64,000 bases of DNA, from positions 1 to 64,000 of the forward strand of contig NW_024571691.1 of assembly GCF_018320785.1 (NCBI RefSeq), given 5' to 3'. A model generated the notes under the pieces. The model saw only the letters and a program-made list of their open reading frames with translations. It had not been told where the DNA came from and made no database searches. A program made the position numbers and the translations under genes. The DNA comes from Cheilinus undulatus (taxonomy: Eukaryota; Chordata; Actinopteri; Labriformes; Labridae). Below are positions 24,434 to 37,400 of this stretch, in pieces (within the stretch, counting starts at the first letter, position 1; the number at the start of each line of letters is the position of its first letter).

Positions 24434-25769
24434 CTCAGTTCTGGCACACGTCATGTGTGGGAGGGCTTTTCTGAGGCGTTTCCCTATTGGCCAGCGAGTT
24501 TTGGAGTGACAGCTCAGTCACTCCAGATACTCCAGAAGTTTTGTTCAGCTCATGTCTGGGAAATTTGAAGAAACCAGCGGACTATTGTTTTTGCATCAGT
24601 TTGACTGAATCACCGACGCTTTATTAAATCTAACTATTGATTGAACAGGTCTATCTGTCAGTGCAGTAGTAGATAACACATACGTGTTTTATCAGTTTTT
24701 CCAGCCACTTCAGGTGTCGTCCTTGCTTTGTACATAAACTATCATCAGCTAATTCACTAGCTCAGCGGTAATATAGATGTCTGTCACTCAGGAGACCAGG
24801 GTTCAATTATTGATGTCTGTATGGTTTCTTTTTTAAAATGATTTTTCTGGGATAAAAACGCTATGAACCCCTCTCTGTGTCCTCACTGGGCTCTGTTAAT
24901 GTAGCGTACAGATCCCAGGTCAGGTAAAAAAACCCTGATGCCAGATCAGCTGTCGTATAAATCAGCTGCTATTTTACAGCTTAAACAACAATATTTAGTG
25001 TATTATTAGGCTGTTAGGTAATATTAGTTGATACATTCTGTGATGATGTGTGACGTATCCGTGCTCAGGCCTGGATACGCTGGACAGTGTGAGTGCAGGC
25101 CAAGGGGGGGACAGGGGAGGTGGGTCAAATGGCTTTAACACAGTACAAGCACAAATTGCCTAGTGTGAGTGCCATAGATGAATGCGGTCTTATCTGTCGC
25201 CCATGTGCCCAGTACACACTGACTGAGTAGTCATCTGCCCAGTAAAGGGGCTCAGACTGTTAACTAAAGTACAAACAGTTCAGAATTCAGTAGTTATTTA
25301 GCAGTTTTTTATTCCAGAAAATCATTTCAAAAAAGAAACCAGACATCATTAATTATTAAATAGCGGGACACAAACCCCAGTCTCCTGAGTGACAGACATC
25401 TATATTACCGCTGAGCTAGTGAACTAGCTGATGACGTAGGCGTAGTTTACGTACAAAGCAAGGACAACACCTGAAGTGGCTGAAAAAACTGATAAAACAC
25501 GTATGTGTACGAAACAATACAACATCTACTACTGCACTGACAGATAGACCTGTTTAATCAAAAGTTAGATTTAATAAAGCGTCGGTGATTCAGTCAAAGT
25601 AACGCAAAAATGATAGTCTGCTGGTGCCCTCAAATTTCTAAGATGTGAGCTGAAGAACAACTTCTGGAGCATCTGGAGTGACTGAGCCAGCAATCCAAAA
25701 CTCGCTGGCAAATAGGGATACGCCGCAGAATAGGCCGCCCACACGTGAGATTTGTGTCAGCACTGAGAC
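24434..25769. mobile_element. Foldback element with about 400-bp inverted arms
   Basis: The left arm, about 24434-24848, and the right arm, about 25310-25769, are long reverse complements of each other, perhaps 80 per cent identical by eye with small indels. Landmarks shared in inverse orientation include CACCGACGCTTTATTAAATC, CAGGTCTATCTGTCAGTGCA, CACTAGCTCAGCGGTAATAT and GATGTCTGTCACTCAGGAGA. The spacer is about 460 bp with no transposase frame. Each arm contains a tRNA-like A-box region. This may be a MITE-like foldback transposon or two SINE-like copies in opposite orientation. Transcription through it would give a long hairpin RNA. Confidence 0.75.
24758..24808 (+). other. tRNA-like A-box/B-box pair
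   Basis: TAGCTCAGCGG at 24758-24768 resembles a pol III A box, and GGTTCAATT at 24800-24808 resembles a B box. The 42-bp separation is like that in a tRNA. No full cloverleaf is present, so this is a SINE-type or tRNA-derived relic. The right arm carries a more decayed reverse copy around 25365-25420. Confidence 0.45.
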
Positions 25770-25794
25770 CCAAATCATGAGATCATCAGCCCAC

Positions 25795-28700
25795 TAACAT
25801 TAAACTAAACTGAATAGACGTTCATCAGTCACTAACATTAAACTAAACTGAATAGACGTTCATCAGTCACTAACATTAAACTAAACTGAATAGACGTTCA
25901 TCAGTCACTAACATTAAACTAAACTGTGAATAGACGTTCATCAGTCACTAACATTAAACTAAACTGTGAATAGACGTTCATCAGTCACTAACATTAAACT
26001 AAACTGAATAGACGTTCATCAGTCACTAACATTAAACTAAACTGTGAATAGACGTTCATCAGTCACTAACATTAAACTAAACTGAATAGACGTTCATCAG
26101 TCACTAACATTAAACTAAACTGAATAGACGTTCATCAGTCACTAACATTAAACTAAACTGAATAGACGTTCATCAGTCACTAACATTAAACTAAACTGAA
26201 TAGACGTTCATCAGTCACTAACATTAAACTAAACTGAATAGACGTTCATCAGTCACTAACATTAAACTAAACTGAATAGACGTTCATCAGTCACTATCAT
26301 TAAACTAAACTGAATAGACGTTCATCAGTCACTATCATTAAACTAAACTGAATAGAGCTTCATCAGTCACTAACATTAAACTAAACTGAATAGGCGTTCA
26401 TCAGTCACTAACATTAAACTAAACTGAATAGACGTTCATCAGTCACTAACATTAAACTAAACTGTGAATAGACGTTCATCAGTCACTAACATTAAACTAA
26501 ACTGTGAATAGGCGTTCATCAGTCACTAACATTAAACTAAACTGTGAATAGGCGTTCATCAGTCACTAACATTAAACTAAACTGTGAATAGACGTTCATC
26601 AGTCACTAACATTAAACTAAACTGTGAATAGGCGTTCATCAGTCACTAACATTAAACTAAACTGTGAATAGGCGTTCATCAGTCACTAACATTAAACTAA
26701 ACTGAATAGAGCGTTCATCAGTCACTATCATTAAACTAAACTGTGAATAGGCGTTCATCAGTCACTAACATTAAACTAAACTGAATAGGCGTTCATCAGT
26801 CACTAACATTAAACTAAACTGAATAGGCGTTCATCAGTCACTAACATTAAACTAAACTGAATAGGCGTTCATCAGTCACTAACATTAAACTAAACTGAAT
26901 AGGCGTTCATCAGTCACTAACATTAAACTAAACTGAATAGACGTTCATCAGTCACTAACATTAAACTAAACTGAATAGGCGTTCATCAGTCACTAACATT
27001 AAACTAAACTGAATAGGCGTTCATCAGTCACTAACATTAAACTAAACTGAATAGGCGTTCATCAGTCACTATCATTAAACTAAACTGAATAGACGTTCAT
27101 CAGTCACTATCATTAAACTAAACTGAATAGGCGTTCATCAGTCACTAACATTAAACTAAACTGAATAGACGTTCATCAGTCACTAACATTAAACTAAACT
27201 GAATAGCGTTCATCAGTCACTAACATTAAACTAAACTGTGAATAGCGTTCATCAGTCACTAACATTAAACTAAACTGTGAATAGGCGTTCATCAGTCACT
27301 AACATTAAACTAAACTGTGAATAGACGTTCATCAGTCACTAACATTAAACTAAACTGTGAATAGACGTTCATCAGTCACTAACATTAAACTAAACTGAAT
27401 AGACGTTCATCAGTCACTAACATTAAACTAAACTGAATAGACGTTCATCAGTCACTAACATTAAACTAAACTGAATAGACGTTCATCAGTCACTAACATT
27501 AAACTAAACTGAACAGACGTTCATCAGTCACTAACATTAAACTAAACTGAATAGACGTTCATCAGTCACTAACATTAAACTAAACTGTGAATAGACGTTC
27601 ATCAGTCACTAACATTAAACTAAACTGTGAATAGACGTTCATCAGTCACTAACATTAAACTAAACTGTGAATAGACGTTCATCAGTCACTAACATTAAAC
27701 TAAACTGTGAATAGACGTTCATCAGTCACTAACATTAAACTAAACTGTGAATAGACGTTCATCAGTCACTAACATTAAACTAAACTGTGAATAGACGTTC
27801 ATCAGTCACTAACATTAAACTAAACTGTGAATAGACGTTCATCAGTCACTATCATTAAACTAAACTGAATAGACGTTCATCAGTCACTAACATTAAACTA
27901 AACTGAATAGACGTTCATCAGTCACTAACATTAAACTAAACTGTGAATAGACGTTCATCAGTCACTAACATTAAACTAAACTGAATAGACGTTCATCAGT
28001 CACTAACATTAAACTAAACTGTGAATAGACGTTCATCAGTCACTAACATTAAACTAAACTGTGAATAGACGTTCATCAGTCACTAACATTAAACTAAACT
28101 GAATAGACGTTCATCAGTCACTAACATTAAACTAAACTGTGAATAGACGTTCATCAGTCACTAACATTAAACTAAACTGTGAATAGACGTTCATCAGTCA
28201 CTAACATTAAACTAAACTGAATAGACGTTCATCAGTCACTAACATTAAACTAAACTGAATAGACGTTCATCAGTCACTATCATTAAACTAAACTGTGAAT
28301 AGACGTTCATCAGTCACTAACATTAAACTAAACTGAATAGACGTTCATCAGTCACTAACATTAAACTAAACTGTGAATAGACGTTCATCAGTCACTAACA
28401 TTAAACTAAACTGAATAGACGTTCATCAGTCACTAACATTAAACTAAACTGAATAGACGTTCATCAGTCACTAACATTAAACTAAACTGAATAGACGTTC
28501 ATCAGTCACTAACATTAAACTAAACTGAATAGACGTTCATCAGTCACTAACATTAAACTAAACTGAATAGACGTTCATCAGTCACTAACATTAAACTAAA
28601 CTGAATAGACGTTCATCAGTCACTAACATTAAACTAAACTGAATAGACGTTCATCAGTCACTAACATTAAACTAAACTGAATAGACGTTCATCAGTCACT

Positions 28701-30714
28701 AACATTAAACTAAACTGAATAGACGTTCATCAGTCACTAACATTAAACTAAACTGAATAGACGTTCATCAGTCACTAACATTAAACTAAACTGAATAGAC
28801 GTTCATCAGTCACTATCATTAAACTAAACTGAATAGACGTTCATCAGTCACTATCATTAAACTAAACTGAATAGACGTTCATCAGTCACTAACATTAAAC
28901 TAAACTGAATAGACGTTCATCAGTCACTAACATTAAACTAAACTGAATAGACGTTCATCAGTCACTAACATTAAACTAAACTGTGAATAGACGTTCATCA
29001 GTCACTAACATTAAACTAAACTGTGAATAGACGTTCATCAGTCACTAACATTAAACTAAACTGTGAATAGACGTTCATCAGTCACTAACATTAAACTAAA
29101 CTGTGAATAGACGTTCATCAGTCACTAACATTAAACTAAACTGTGAATAGACGTTCATCAGTCACTAACATTAAACTAAACTGTGAATAGACGTTCATCA
29201 GTCACTAACATTAAACTAAACTGAATAGACGTTCATCAGTCACTAACATTAAACTAAACTGAATAGACGTTCATCAGTCACTAACATTAAACTAAACTGA
29301 ATAGACGTTCATCAGTCACTAACATTAAACTAAACTGAATAGACGTTCATCAGTCACTAACATTAAACTAAACTGAATAGACGTTCATCAGTCACTAACA
29401 TTGAACTAAACTGAATAGATGTTCATCAGTCACTAACATTAAACTAAACTGAATAGACGTTCATCAGTCACTAACATTAAACTAAACTGAATAGACGTTC
29501 ATCAGTCACTAACATTAAACTAAACTGTGAATAGACGTTCATCAGTCACTAACATTAAACTAAACTGTGAATAGACGTTCATCAGTCACTAACATTAAAC
29601 TAAACTGTGAATAGACGTTCATCAGTCACTAACATTAAACTAAACTGTGAATAGAGCGTTCATCAGTCACTATCATTAAACTAAACTGTGAATAGACGTT
29701 CATCAGTCACTAACATTAAACTAAACTGTGAATAGACGTTCATCAGTCACTAACATTAAACTAAACTGTGAATAGACGTTCATCAGTCACTAACATTAAA
29801 CTAAACTGTGAATAGACGTTCATCAGTCACTATCATTAAACTAAACTGTGAATAGACGTTCATCAGTCACTAACATTAAACTAAACTGTGAATAGACGTT
29901 CATCAGTCACTAACATTAAACTAAACTGTGAATAGACGTTCATCAGTCACTAACATTAAACTAAACTGTGAATAGACGTTCATCAGTCACTAACATTAAA
30001 CTAAACTGTGAATAGACGTTCATCAGTCACTATCATTAAACTAAACTGAATAGACGTTCATCAGTCACTAACATTAAACTAAACTGAATAGACGTTCATC
30101 AGTCACTAACATTAAACTAAACTGAATAGACGTTCATCAGTCACTATCATTAAACTAAACTGAATAGACGTTCATCAGTCACTATCATTAAACTAAACTG
30201 AATAGACGTTCATCAGTCACTAACATTAAACTAAACTGAATAGACGTTCATCAGTCACTAACATTAAACTAAACTGAATAGACGTTCATCAGTCACTAAC
30301 ATTAAACTAAACTGTGAATAGACGTTCATCAGTCACTATCATTAAACTAAACTGAATAGACGTTCATCAGTCACTAACATTAAACTAAACTGAATAGACG
30401 TTCATCAGTCACTAACATTAAACTAAACTGAATAGACGTTCATCAGTCACTAACATTAAACTAAACTGAATAGACGTTCATCAGTCACTAACATTAAACT
30501 AAACTGAATAGACGTTCATCAGTCACTAACATTAAACTAAACTGAATAGACGTTCATCAGTCACTAACATTAAACTAAACTGTGAATAGACGTTCATCAG
30601 TCACTAACATTAAACTAAACTGAATAGACGTTCATCAGTCACTATCATTAAACTAAACTGAATAGACGTTCATCAGTCACTAACATTAAACTAAACTGAA
30701 TAGACGTTCATCAG
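25795..30714. repeat. 38/40-bp minisatellite (about 126 copies)
   Basis: The unit contains GACGTTCATCAGTCAC, TAACATTAAACTAAACTG and AATA. It is 38 bp long, or 40 bp when TG is inserted (CTGTGAATAG). Copies are highly uniform. The main variants are TAACATT versus TATCATT, GACG versus GGCG, and the TG insertion, which occur in blocks, as expected from recent expansion and unequal exchange. The array lies wholly within a cd99l2 intron. Confidence 0.98.
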
Positions 30715-30727
30715 TAAAGCTGTTTAC

Positions 30728-30793
30728 CTTGTGGTTCGGTGGCGACCACCGCCTCAGGGTTCTCAGCCTTCACCATGTCAGTGTTCAGAGACT
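30728..30793 (-). CDS. cd99l2 exon 8 (cytoplasmic tail)
   Basis: A 66-bp phase 1-1 exon encoding SLNTDMVKAENPEAVVATEP then Q. It matches the CD99L2 tail motif LNADYVKGENLEAVV-EEPQ. The acceptor is TCTGTTCTCAG and the donor GTAAAC. The upstream exon supplies the C of the leading Gln codon. Confidence 0.93.
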
Positions 30794-31384
30794 CTGAGAA
30801 CAGAAACACACGGTTAGCTTCCATAAATACAGTAAACCTGCTGTTCAAATGCACTTTTAACACCTGTATTTGACATAAAACTAGTCCGTGTCCTATGTAC
30901 CCCTGTGACAGTGATGGATTTTTTAACGAGGTTTTGACTCAGAACAGCCTCACCACCAAATAGAAACAATATCAATAAGTGCTAGTTAATACCTGCTAGT
31001 TAGGACAAATATTTATGACCAGGAATCATGTCTTCCTTTACAAAGTGGTCCTGACTGAACTATGATTAATGCTCTTCATTATGTCTTCTGTGAGGCTGGA
31101 CAGTTGGATATTTGTCTTGTAAGACCATGAGAGAGGAACAGTGAAGAGACAAAGATGTCTGATGGCTCAGAGAAGTTTCTCCATCATGAGTGATGTTAAA
31201 CTTCCTGTGGTGAAGCACTGATTGGTCCTCAGACATCTGCTGCAGCATGATGGCTGATCACTAAGTGGTGTAGATGCACTGCTCCATTATTCTCTCTATA
31301 GACAACTCTATTAGCAACATTTACCCAGCGTTTTAGTTTCATGAAGAAAAAATATACAAACCACACCACAGACTAATCAATGGC

Positions 31385-31762
31385 TGTATCGTATTGGCGT
31401 GAGACTGACAGGCAGATTGGTGCAGCATCAGCAGTTTTGTGGGCTTTGTGCTGGACCATTGTGGTTTAGAGGGAGCTGAACCAGAAGGCTGAACTTTCGA
31501 TTTACTAGTCAATCTACCTCCCAGCCCTCACCTGTGGTCATGAACTTTGGGTAATGACTGAAAGAATGAGACCGTGGATATAAGCGGCTAAAATGTTGAG
31601 GGTGTTTGGGATCTGCCTTAGAGATAGGCGGAGGAGCTCAGACATCGGAACGAAACTAGGAGTGCTCCGTCGCATCAAAAGGAGCCAGGTGAGGTGGATA
31701 AGGCATCTGATCACAATGCCTCCTGGATGCCTCACTTTGGGGGGTTTCCAGGCACATTAAGC
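31385..31762 (+). mobile_element. LINE 3' ORF fragment
   Basis: Plus-strand pieces read QIGAASAVLWALC, YLPALTCGHELWVMTERM, LRVFGICLRDRRRSSDIG, LGVLRRIKRSQVRWIRHL and MPPGCL. These match in order the C-terminal part of a common teleost LINE RT (IGAASAV..., YGHELWVMTERTRS..., MPPGRLPGEVF). The frame is broken. It lies antisense to cd99l2 and its 3' end abuts the 20-bp minisatellite. Confidence 0.78.
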
Positions 31763-31763
31763 C

Positions 31764-32978
31764 TGGACTAAAGATTGGACTATGGTGATAAAGATTGGAC
31801 TATGGTGATAAAGATTGGACTATGGTGGTAAAGACTGGCCAATGTTGGTAAAGATTGGACTATGGTGGTAAAGACTGGCCAATGTTGGTAAAGATTGGAC
31901 TATGGTGGTAAAGACTGGCCAATGTTGGTAAAGATTGGACTATGGTGGTAAAGATTGGACTATGGTGATAAAAAATGGACTATGGTGATAAAGATTGGAC
32001 TATGTTGGTAAAGACTGGACTATGGTGATAAAGATTGGACTATGTTGGTAAAGATTGGACTATAGTGGTAAAGATTGGACTATGGTGATAAAGATTGGAC
32101 TACGCTGGTAAAGACTGGACTATGGTGGTAAAGATTGATGTATGATGGTAAAAATTGGACTATGGTGGTAAAAACTGGACTAAGGTGATAAAGACTGGCC
32201 AATGTTGGTAAAGATTGGACTATGATGGTAAAGAATGTACAATGGTGGTAAAGACTGGACTATGGTGGTAAAGACTGGACTATTACAGAAAAGATTGGGC
32301 TATGATGGTAAGGAATGTACAATGGTGGTATAGATAGGGATATGGAGGTAAAGATTGGGCAATGATGGTAAAGAATGGATTATGGTGGAAAAAACTGGAA
32401 TATGGTGATAAAAATTGGACTATAGTGGTAAAGATTGGAAAATGGTGGTAAAGATTGGACTATGATTGTAAAGATTGGGCTATGGTGATAAAGATTGGAC
32501 TATGGGGGTAAAGATTGGACCATGGTGGTAAAGATTGGACTATAGTGATAAAGATTGGACTATGGTGGTAAAGATTGGACTATGGGGGTAAAGATTGGAC
32601 CATGGTGGTAAAGATTGGACTATAGTGATAAAGATTGGACTATGGTGGTAAAGATTGGACTATGGTGGTAAAGATTGGACAATGGTGGTAAAGATTGGAC
32701 TATGGTGATAAAGATTGGACTTTTGTGGTAAAGATTGGACTATGGTGGTAAAGATTGGACTTTTGTGGTAAAGACTGGACTATGGTGGTAAAGATTGGGC
32801 TATGATGATAAAGATTGGACTATGGTGGTAAAAATTGGGCTATGATGATAAAGATTGGACTATGGTGATAAAAAATGGACTATGGTGATAAAGATTGGAC
32901 TATGTTGGTAAAGACTGGACTATGGTGATAAAGATTGGACTATGTTGGTAAAGATTGGACTATAGTGGTAAAGATTGG
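31764..32978. repeat. 20-bp minisatellite (about 61 copies)
   Basis: Unit TAAAGATTGGACTATGGTGG, with frequent substitutions (GATA for GGTA, GACTGG for GATTGG, ATGTTGG). Copies are more diverged than in the neighbouring arrays, suggesting an older array. It begins right at the 3' edge of a LINE fragment. Confidence 0.95.
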
Positions 32979-34172
32979 TTAGTTAGTTTCCACAACTAAC
33001 TTTTCCACTGCTAGCTGGTAAGTGAAATTTAGTACCAGCCAGGCAGATATTTTACCAGCCAACAAAATAAAAACAGCTTTTAAGTGTTGTTATTTGTTAT
33101 CAGTATTATTTAACATGTCATCCGGGTCTTGTATGCGATTCTCAATCAGTATTTTAATAGTATGCACTAATACTAGCAATACTGTACGCTTAAATATGAA
33201 TAACTGTTTCAAAACGTAAGTGTAATATTTGGGTTAATAAATTCTGTAGTATTCTTACTACAGTGCAAAAAGAATCTTTCAGTAAGGAATTTTACCTAAA
33301 TCACTAACTTCAGCCTTCTTTGGACAGTTGAGACATAAGATGATCTATGATACATGAGCTATTAGCCCACCATCTCTCCAAGAAATGCCTACTAGCAGCC
33401 GGTGGATGAGACTGGGGGGTAGGGGCAGCAGCAGCAACTACTAACTACTACTTCTTCTACAAGCAAGTACAGTAACAACCAGCTATCCACCTCAGCACGC
33501 TGTGAATGATGTCATGACCGTCACACTTACGTGACCAAAGGTCGTCTTGGCCTGAAATACACATTACTCTGCCAGGAAACCAGCTGATACCAGCATCATT
33601 CTCCAGTAACAAAAAAATGAATTTTTCGCTGGTAAAAAAATAACTCGCCAGAGTGGCGAGTGGTCTTAAAAATTTAACAGCCAGAGACAAAATCTACCCG
33701 TAATTGGCGAGAGGCGAGTGTTAGTTTTGGGCCCTGGGTGCAAGTCTCATAGCAAACATCTGACTGCCTTCAAATGTCACATGTAGGATCAAGGTCTGCC
33801 CCTCTACACATTTAAATGTGTTTTATATGTTTTTGCCAATGCGCCACTTACTGTGAGAAAGCAGAAGCATCTTTCACATGTAAGGTCCTGTTTTTTTTTT
33901 TCTTATTTTACAGTAACAATAACAGTCCTGGGACCACTGACACACTGTCTGTGTTCTGCTGCAGCACACAGCAGGTGTTGCTTACACCCTATTATTCTCA
34001 CACTCCCACATACAGGGGTGCGAGGGCCCCTCAGTGCTGCTTGCAGCCCTAGCTATTCTATTTATAAAAACATCTATCCAGCTATGAAACCCTTTGAAAA
34101 CATTTTAATCATGTTGTCATTTTTCAGAGTGGTGTGATATGATGTGTGTTTTATAAAGGTTTTTCCACTCAC

Positions 34173-34292
34173 GTTGAATGCTGAAGCAGAATTTCTTCTT
34201 TTGGTAAGAGATGTAGCTGCTCACTGCTCCAACCAGCGCCATAGCAACAGCACTGGCAATCCCAGCAATGGTCCCCACCTCTGCAGTGGTCT
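34173..34292 (-). CDS. cd99l2 exon 7 (transmembrane segment)
   Basis: A 120-bp phase 1-1 exon. It reads TTAEVGTIAGIASAVAMALV, then GAVSSYISYQKKKFCFSIQ: a Gly/Ala-rich membrane-spanning helix followed by a basic stop-transfer and the Cys-containing juxtamembrane motif. This is the most conserved part of the CD99 family and nearly identical to CD99L2. The acceptor is GTCTGAGTGCAG and the donor GTGAGT. Confidence 0.95.
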
Positions 34293-34369
34293 CTGCACTC
34301 AGACACAGACACAGTGAGACCACAAACATTTAGTATCCATACTCATGAACAATGAAGACAGAAACTCAC

Positions 34370-34423
34370 CATTGTTATCATCGTACTGATCAATCTGATC
34401 TCTGTCTCCACCTGGACGTCCTC
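34370..34423 (-). CDS. cd99l2 exon 6 (juxtamembrane ectodomain)
   Basis: A 54-bp phase 1-1 exon encoding GRPGGDRDQIDQYDDNN, an acidic/Gly-rich linker just outside the membrane. The acceptor is TTGTGTTTCCAG and the donor GTGAGT. It is separated from exon 7 by a 77-bp intron with no repeat. Confidence 0.9.
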
Positions 34424-37400
34424 CTGGAAACACAAGAGGAAAGGGTCAGTCCGAAAAAGAACCCTCATGTTCCCACTGAGCCCTACAACTTCAAATAAAA
34501 GTCCTTTCTACAGTAGAGAGTGGATAAAGTTCTGGAGGAATAGTGTTGAACCACAGGGGTGGGGTTTCTACTGTAGTAACAGACTGGAGGGGTAGGGGTG
34601 TCCTGATTCTAGTTAGAAAGGAGGGGTAGGGGTGTCCTGATTCTAGTTAGAAAGGAGGGGTAGGGGTGTCCTGATTCTAGTTAGAAAGGAGGGGTAGGGG
34701 TGTCCTGATTCTAGTTAGAAAGGAGGGGTAGGGGTGTCCTGATTCCAGTTAGAATGGAGGATAGGGGTGTCCTGATTCTAGTTAGAAAGGAGGGGTAGGG
34801 GTGTCCTGATTCTAGTTAGAATGGAGGGTAGGGGTGTCCTGATTCTAGTTAGAATTAACTGCTAGGGGTTTCCTGATTCTAGTCAGAATGTATTGGTACG
34901 GGTGTCATGATTCTAGTTAGAATGGAGGGTAGGGGTGTCCTGATTCTAGTCAGAATAAAGGGGTAGGGGTTTCCTGATTCCAGTTAGAATGGAGGGTAGG
35001 GGTGTCCTGATTCCACTTAGAATGGAGGGTAGGGGTGTCCTGATTCCAGTTAGAATGGAGGATAGGGGTGTCCTCATTCTAGTTAAAACGAAGTGCTAGG
35101 GGCGTCCTGATTCTAGTTAGAATGGAGGGATAGGGGTTTCTTGTTTCTAATTAGAATGTAACGGTAGGGGTGTCCTGATTCCAGTTAGAATGGAGGGTAG
35201 GGGTTTCCTGATTCCAGTTAGAATGGAGGGTAGGGGTGTCCTGATTCTAGTTAAAATGAAGTGCTAGGGGTGTCCTGATTCTAGTTAGAATGGAGGGGTA
35301 GGGGTATCCTGATTCTAGTTAGAACAAAGTGGTAGGGGTATCTTGTTTCTAATTAGAATGGAGCGGTAGGGGTGTCCTGATTCTAGTTAGAATGAAGTGT
35401 TAGGGGTGTCCTGATTGAAGTTAGAATGGAGGGGTTGGGGTGTCCTGATTCTAGTTAGAATGGAGGAGTAGGGGTGTCCCTATTCCAGTTAGAATGAAGT
35501 GGAAGGGGTGTCCTGAATTTAGTTAGAATGGAGCAGTAGGGGTGTTGCGATTTTAGTTAGAATAAAGTGCTAGGGGTGTCCTGATTCTCGTTAGAATGAA
35601 GTGTTAGGGGTGTCCTGATTGAAGTTAGAATAGAGGGTAGGGGTGTGCTGACTCTAGTTAGAATGGAGGGGTAGGGGTGTCCTTATTCCAGTTAGAATGA
35701 AGTGCTAGGGGTGTCCTGATTCTAGTAAGAATGAAGTGCTAGGGGTGTCCTGATTCTAGTTACAATGGAGGAGTAGGGGTGTCCTGATTCTTGTTAGAAT
35801 GAAGTGCTAGGGGTGACCTGATTCTAGTTAGAATGGAGGGGTAGGGGTGTCCTGATTCTAGTTAGAATGGAGGAGTAGGGGTGTCCTGATTCTTGTTAGA
35901 ATGAAGTGCTAGGGGTGTCCTCATTCCAGTTAGAATGAAGTGGTACGAGTGTCTTGATTCTAATTAGAATGGAGCGGTAGGGGTGTCCTGATTCTGGTTT
36001 GAATGAAGTGCTAGGGGTGTCCTTATTCCAGTTAGAATGAAGTGGTAGGGGTGTCTTGATTCTAATTAGAATGGAGCGGTAGGGGTGTCCTGATTCTTGT
36101 TAGAACGAAGTGCTAGGGGTGTCCTCATTCCAGTTAGAATGAAGTGGTACGAGTGTCTTGATTCTAATTAGAATGGAGCGGTAGGGGTGTCCTCATTCTG
36201 GTTTGAATGAAGTGCTAGGGGTGTCCTTATTCCAGTTAGAATGAAGTGGTAGGGGTGTCTTGATTCTAATTAGAATGGAGCGGTAGGGGTGTCCTGCTTC
36301 TAGTTAGAATCAAGTGCTAGGGGTGTCCTGATTTTAATTAGAATGAAGTGCTAAGGGTGTCCTGATTCTAGTTACAATGGAGGAGTAGGGGTGTCCTGCT
36401 TCTAGTTAGAATGAAGTGCTAGGGTTCTCCTGATTCTAGTTAGAATAAAGGGGTAGTGGTGTCCTGATTCTAGTTAGAATGGAGGGGTAGGGGTGTCCTG
36501 ATTCTAGTTAGAATGAAGTGCTAGGGGTGTCCTGATTCTAGTTAGAATGGAGGGGTAGGGGTGTCCTGATTCTAGTTAGAATGGAGGAGTAGGGGTGTCC
36601 CTATTCCAGTTAGAATGAAGTGGAAGGGGTGTCCTGAATTTAGTTAGAATGGAGCAGTAGGGGTGTTGCGATTTTAGTTAGAATAAAGTGCTAGGGGTGT
36701 CCTGATTCTCGTTAGAATGAAGTGCTATGGGTGTCCTGATTCTAGTTAGAATGAAGTGCTAGGGGTGTCCTGATTCTAGTTAGACTGGAGGAGTAGGGTT
36801 GCCCTGATTTTAGTTAGAATGAAGTGCTAGGGGTGTCCTGATTCTAGTTAGAATGAAGTGCTAGGGGTGTCCTGATTCTAGTTAGAATGAAGGGGTAGGG
36901 GTGTCCTGATTCTAGTTAGACTGGAGGAGTAGGGTTGCCCTGATTTTAGTTAGAATGAAGTGCTAGGGGTGTCCTGATTCTAGTAAGAATGAAGAGCTAG
37001 TGGTGACCTGATTCTAGTTAGACTGGAGGGGTAGGGGTGTCCTGATTCTAGTTAGAATGGAGAGCTAGTGGTGACCTGATTCTAGTTAGACTGGAGGGGT
37101 AGGGGTGTCCTGATTCTAGTTAGAATGAAGTGCTAGTGGTGACCTGATTCTAGTTAGACTGGAGGGGTAGGGGTGTCCTGATTCTAGTTAGAATGAAGTG
37201 CTGGGGGTGTCCTGATTCTAGTAAGAATGAAGAGCTAGTGGTGACCTGATTCTAGTTAGACTGGAGGGGTAGGGGTGTCCTGATTCTAGTTAGAATGAAG
37301 AGCTAGTGGTGACCTGATTCTAGTTAGACTGGAGGGGTAGGGGTGTCCTGATTCTAGTTAGAATGAAGTGCTAGTGGTGACCTGATTCTAGTTAGACTGG

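Larger units (their letters stand above)
23836..30727 (-). other. cd99l2 intron 9: foldback element and 38/40-bp array
   Basis: A 6.9-kb intron. It holds unremarkable AT-rich DNA to about 24430, a foldback element at 24434-25769 and a large minisatellite at 25795-30714. The array ends only about 13 bp before the donor of exon 8. Confidence 0.8.
30794..34172 (-). other. cd99l2 intron 8: LINE fragment and 20-bp array
   Basis: A 3.4-kb intron. 30794-31380 has nothing recognised. A LINE fragment lies at 31385-31762 and a 20-bp minisatellite at 31764-32978. The stretch 32979-33740 has repeated CTGGTAA and GGCGAG words, perhaps from a decayed DNA transposon. 33741-34172 has nothing recognised. Confidence 0.6.

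Noticed and set aside
24758..24808. A functional tRNA gene
   Set aside because: Only A- and B-box-like words are present. No acceptor stem or anticodon arm could be built, and it lies in an inverted-repeat element.
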